From contig OX485808.1 in NCBI GenBank assembly GCA_950295325.1, forward strand, positions 5,646,501-5,710,500: 64,000 bases of DNA, given 5' to 3'. Positions within the stretch are counted from its first letter, which is position 1, and every line of letters starts with the position of its first letter. Positions 60,501 to 64,000 of the stretch are shown here, piece by piece. Under the pieces are notes generated by a model. The model was given only the letters and a program-made list of their open reading frames with translations. It ran no database searches and was not told the origin of the DNA. Made by a program: the position numbers and the translations under genes. The stretch comes from Polytrichum commune. Its lineage: Eukaryota; Streptophyta; Polytrichopsida; Polytrichales; Polytrichaceae.

Positions 60501-61600
60501 TTTCTTCCCGACTACCACATCCCTTATTATATCCCAATTTTTCCCATATCTTTACTAACACTAATGGTTATTGATATTGAGTGTATTCGTTCTCATTTAG
60601 TGTATTAAACACTCAACATCCTATTTAGTGTACTTTCCCAACAACACTATTAGCCATCCCTCACCAATTTGGGTAATCAGTGTAGTGATTGTTTTCATAA
60701 TTTTAACAAACAAAGAACTTAACATGGAAGCATCTACGAAATGGCAATTGACCCCAGAATTTTTGAATTCGCCACAAGTCACCCACTGGATCATGTTTGC
60801 TACAGACAAGTGTGACATGATATTAAGTTACAACAATGTTTAGTTTCACACTCCAAGACGGTTTAGGGTTTAGGGTTTGGGGTTAGCCTTTTTTTCCACT
60901 CTACCTTTTAATGTCTTAAATTCATATATCAATGGCACATTGTTTTGAGTGCAATTATATAGTGGGCCTATGGATATTAATGATGGTTCATCTTGCCGTT
61001 TTTTTGGTTAAGGGTTTAGGGTAATTTTTTTGACATTTACTAAATATTGCATGCTGCCACCATGGCCCACTGGTCGGTGCGTGGTTCAGTGAGTGTAAAA
61101 GAACAAATACCATAATGACACATGTTTATAGGAGATTGGACTACAGTGGGATTGAGAGTTCATCACACTAAACCACGATCAACAATCAATGAACACATTG
61201 GAGAGGATATATGTACACTAAATTCGAAATTTTCAGATCAGTGGCATTCAATGGAAGGTAGTGTAGAATGTACATGATATGTACTATCAACTAGAAAGCA
61301 CATCTACTCGCCAAACAATCATTCTCTCTACACCTCAACTGTTGATTCTCCGTACAAGAGAGGATCCCGTCTATTTCAAAACCACCAATCTCCCATCTAC
61401 TATATAAGACCCACAACCGTCTCCGACTCTCACTCTTGAGGCATTTCCATACCTCTCATTGTCGACACTACACGCATTCAGAACCCAACACATGCTCTCT
61501 TTTACAGGTGCCGGTCCAAGTAGTGTATGTTTTCTGTTGCCGTTGATCCTACGATCAGTTGTCTGTACAACTTCATCCACGTGGCAGCCGTACAGTTGTA
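57546..61600. other. Long AT-rich intergenic region
   Basis: No protein-coding gene recognised. Contains a 43-bp tandem repeat (listed), a duplicated CTGTTACATGGAGG near 58785-58811, CACTAAATAAGATATTTAGTG at about 60384-60405 and a related ATTTAGTGTA near 60597-60630 (CACTAAATA-type MITE ends), and plant-telomere-like TTTAGGGTTTAGGGTTT at about 60862-60880. Confidence 0.5.
58258..58385. repeat. 43-bp tandem repeat, about three copies
   Basis: Units start with TTTATAAAACATGAGTA at 58258, 58301 and 58344, then ATTCATTCAAATTAT and GAACCCATC. The third is cut off. Copies are nearly identical, so the expansion is recent. Confidence 0.9.
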
Positions 61601-61644
61601 CGGCCCAGCTGACATAGCCTTGTTTTCCTCTCATGAACACTGCC

Positions 61645-61785
61645 ACCAAGTTTCCTCTCGGCCGAGAGGAAAACTGGCACCCTTCACCTTCGCACTGAGT
61701 TTCCTCTCGGCCGAGAGGAAAACTCACACCCTTCACCCTGGCACCAAGTTTCCTCTCGGCCGAGAGGAAACCCGACTCCCTGTAC
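61645..61785. repeat. Palindrome array 3: 49-bp unit, three copies
   Basis: Perfect 22-bp palindromes (TTTCCTCTCGG / CCGAGAGGAAA) at 61651-61672, 61700-61721 and 61749-61770, spaced exactly 49 bp, separated by copies of CTGGCACCCTTCACC-like sequence. Ends about 75 bp before the rRNA-like segment. Confidence 0.9.
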
Positions 61786-61858
61786 CCTGGCACCGATCTC
61801 TTTGTTGCTGGTACAGATCTCTTTGTTTAATCTCAATCCAACTCAACCGGTTCATGAA

Positions 61859-62225
61859 GTGTAAATCGTTCGTCAGATTTGGGTATAGGGGCGAAAGACT
61901 AATCGAACCATCTAGTAGCTGGTTCCCTCGGAAGTTTCCCTCAGGATAGCTGGAGGTAAAGCGAATGATTAGAGGCATCGGGGGTGTAATACCCTCGACC
62001 TATTCTGAAACTTTAAATATGTAAGCCGCCAGGGTTGCTTGGTGGAACCCTGTCACAGAATGAGAGCTCCAATTGGGCCATTTTTGGTTATCAGAACTGC
62101 CGACGCGAGATGAACCGAAAGCCGAGTTACGGTGCCAAACTGCGCTCCAACCTAAATCCAAATGAGAACTTTGAAGACTGAAGTGGAGAATGGTTCCATG
62201 TGAACAACAATTGGACATGGTCCGC
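61859..62225 (+). rRNA. Degenerate 26S (LSU) rRNA fragment with internal deletions
   Basis: Collinear with the middle of eukaryotic large-subunit rRNA: AAATCGTTCGTCAGATTTGG, GGGGCGAAAGACTAATCGAA, TAGTAGCTGGTTCCCTC, GAAGTTTCCCTCAGGATAGC, AATGATTAGAGGCATCGGGG, CCTCGACCTATTCTGAAACT, GAGCTCCAATTGGGCCATTT, GTTACGGTGCC. A gap of about 20 nt follows GATAGCTGGAG (near 61952). A second, much larger gap of some 200 nt lies near 62155, after CCAACCTAAAT, where AATGAGAACTTTGAAGACTG and GGTTCCATGTGAACAAC follow directly. Many point changes. It is a pseudogene fragment, not a working rRNA gene. Confidence 0.85.
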
Positions 62226-62279
62226 TAGTCCACTAGTCCCAGTCACGCGCCCGCGGGGTGTAAAGACCATGGAGTGAAG

Positions 62280-62301
62280 TTTCCTCTCGGCCGAGAGGAA
62301 A
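62280..62301. repeat. Solitary 22-bp palindrome, fourth locus
   Basis: Perfect palindrome with arms TTTCCTCTCGG / CCGAGAGGAAA, identical to the core of array 3 but standing alone about 55 bp after the rRNA-like fragment. Confidence 0.9.
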
Positions 62302-62323
62302 TCATTTAATCCATGAATAGGTT

Positions 62324-62356
62324 TAGGTGTAGGTGTAGGTGTAGGTGTAAGTGTAG
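62324..62356. repeat. GGTGTA hexamer microsatellite
   Basis: Five or so copies of TAGGTG in a row, a possible degenerate telomere-like or simple repeat. Short and otherwise featureless. Confidence 0.8.
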
Positions 62357-62929
62357 CTCATCCTTTAACATAATGAAGTGTTGTGAAGGGCGGCCACCGG
62401 TATGTACATCCTCGAACACATCTTCAATCTACAAGACGGATAAACGCATAATTGTCATAAACCTATAATCGGTGCTCTGAATAGGTTCCAATGATACTAA
62501 CCTCCGCGTATAGCATAGTGTCTAATATCCTTGTATTCAATTGGGCTCCTTTAATTGCTATTGTCAAGGTCGCAGTGTAATCAGTATTGATAAAGCCCCA
62601 TTGAATTCTGAAAACAGGCACATAATTTCGTGGGGACCCCTCTATAAATGTTACCCACTTGAACAACGAAAGTGTCATCATTATCTTTGTTCCATGATGA
62701 AGGCATACTGAAATATGATGTGTATTTGTTTGATCATGGTCAATAAAATATGATGTGTATTTGTTATTGTTGATCAATGTTCGCCTAAACTACTGAATGT
62801 CCACGCCCAATGTTGTGCTCTAATATTTGGGTATGAGTTTCCATATTCGTGTATACTTCTCATGTAATAGAGCTTTATGTAGGCGGCACAATAATATGGT
62901 TAATGAAGTTATGTGTTGTTATCAGGGCA

Positions 62930-64000
62930 ATGGAGCAACCTGAAGTAGAGCATTTGAGCTCCGAGGAGGTCAGTTACTGCCCCACTTTGCAATGTGATGT
63001 AACTTCATATTGTGGTATCTGACATGCGTACGGGCAAACATACTTACCTCATAATACGATGCAGGGATCTTCACTATCTGAAGCGGTGTTCACGGAAGAC
63101 GACACTGATGCTGGCATAGAGGATATTGATGTAGACTGCAGCGGGCTGAGAAGGGAGGAATGGCTGCATAGTCCTGTGATGCATATAAATGTAAGTGGAC
63201 AAAATGTGGCAAAAGGAATCTGCTGCAACTTCAATCCGATGGATTGTGTGGAAGACAAATGTCTAGGAATAGACAATGTTGGTGTGCTTATTATGGAGCC
63301 ATTAGAGGGAATGATGGACATGGGATGGATGTTCTCCTTGCGAATATGGCCTCTTGATCGGGTTTTCCAACAGAGGTATACACTTGCACACCACCTCCTA
63401 GTGAGCACACGCAGGTTGCGTGTGCAAAACACGTTGCTAGAAAGACGGAAGAAGAGGGGAAGAGGCCATATGTCACATCACGCACGACGCCGCAGATCAG
63501 ACCGACAAAAAAATCACAGATTCTCAATAATAATAGCATCCACCAACTATCTGCTAGCGTGTGTTGTGATAGGGAGTGCACTAGATATTTTCCCAGGGAA
63601 GAGGCACTTGCGCTACGAACGGAGTTCTACACTTGTTCGCCACGGATGAGACATGCTAAGCAACTCGAAGTCCATGGCCAATTACATGTACTACCTGTAA
63701 GTTCAACAAAGGTCGTTACCTTGAGTGGGCGCAATGTTTGCGAAAAGGCATGGAGACACATATTTGCCGTCTCGAAAACGACGTTCTACAGAAACCGGTC
63801 GGAATTCAAGAATGGTATACGTCCACGCGATCATGGGAACCTAAATAAGAAAAGGAATCGAACATCCACCCAATAAGCTACAGCCACACTTTCGACACTA
63901 CAGGAAGACAAAGCAGATATGATGCCTCACAAGGCTCGTACATTGCCAAATGGTACACGAGTTGTAGAAATGGTCGTGCCTCGCGGAACCAAATGGAAGA
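62930..64000 (+). pseudogene. Transposase-like gene, 3' end cut by window edge, in-frame TAA
   Basis: Possible exons: 62930-62968 (MEQPEVEHLSSEE, donor GTCAGT), 63065-63190 (acidic, ending HSPVMHIN, donor GTAAGT) and 63415 onward (acceptor ACACGCAG), all phase 0. The third carries SVCCDRECTRYFPREEALAL, then NVCEKAWRHIFAVSKTTFYR and RPRDHGNLNKKR. After TAA (63874-63876) the same frame continues as ATATLSTLQEDKADMMPHKA and PNGTRVVEMVVPRGTKWK to the window end. A Cys-containing N-terminal part, a helix-turn-helix-like VC.KAW…SK.TFYR, and the MPHK…GT.WK block resemble the front half of a widespread but unnamed transposase-like family; this is from memory and unverified. The intervening TAA suggests a dead copy. 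Confidence 0.5.

Noticed and set aside
61371-61949. Opposed open frames over the palindrome array and rRNA fragment
   Set aside because: They are produced by translating the array and LSU-like DNA; both strands are open by composition only.

Overview
The window looks like nuclear DNA of a land plant, most likely a non-seed plant such as a bryophyte or lycophyte. Four intron-containing genes could be read exon by exon on the minus strand, with GT..AG introns and reading phases that close exactly. Two encode chloroplast-type proteins: a plastid terminal oxidase and a chloroplast pseudouridine synthase. Plant-type TTTAGGG repeats, an LRR receptor-like protein and a ZIFL-type transporter agree with this. 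The non-seed placement is an inference: the oxidase resembles the second PTOX type that I associate with algae and lower plants, and the LINE and repeat style is unlike that of seed plants. I cannot name a species.

Layout. 1-5.6 kb is gene-free and holds MITEs. A single-exon cyclophilin reading frame (5.74-6.31 kb, minus) has lost the usual ATG. A 13-exon PTOX-like gene (9.81-17.05 kb, minus) has introns full of MITEs, a 5S-rRNA-related SINE-like element and a tandem duplication. A two-exon LRR receptor-like protein lies at 20.19-24.08 kb (minus). An 8-exon RluA/RluD-type pseudouridine synthase lies at 27.73-33.47 kb (minus), and its promoter side is a triplicated block of about 205 bp. A 15-exon major facilitator of the zinc-induced-facilitator-like type lies at 36.26-45.50 kb (minus). 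One LINE 3' end sits inside an intron of that transporter and another lies against its 3' end.

The region 46.8-55.9 kb holds the least familiar material. It is a string of minus-strand exons joined by phase-0 introns. In translation order they give a domain with a DGQHR-like motif, a conserved-looking globular block of about 415 residues, an acidic low-complexity exon, a Pro-rich exon, an FCP1/HAD phosphatase-like domain with a D-L-N-G motif, and two different internally repeated segments. The locus carries lesions: an in-frame TGA, a frame change, and a frameshift caused by an 11-bp tandem duplication that is later compensated. I call it a decaying or mis-assembled member of an unrecognised multi-domain family.

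From 54.7 to 62.3 kb the same G+C-rich palindrome (arms TTTCCTCTCGG / CCGAGAGGAAA or close variants) appears ten times. Nine copies lie in three tandem arrays whose repeat units are different in sequence and length (80, about 90 and 49 bp), and one copy stands alone. The third array lies next to a degenerate 26S rRNA fragment with internal deletions. The window ends in a plus-strand transposase-like gene that runs off the right edge and has an in-frame TAA.

The three multi-exon housekeeping-type genes share one MITE family in their introns. No CRISPR array, bacterial operon or tRNA gene was seen.
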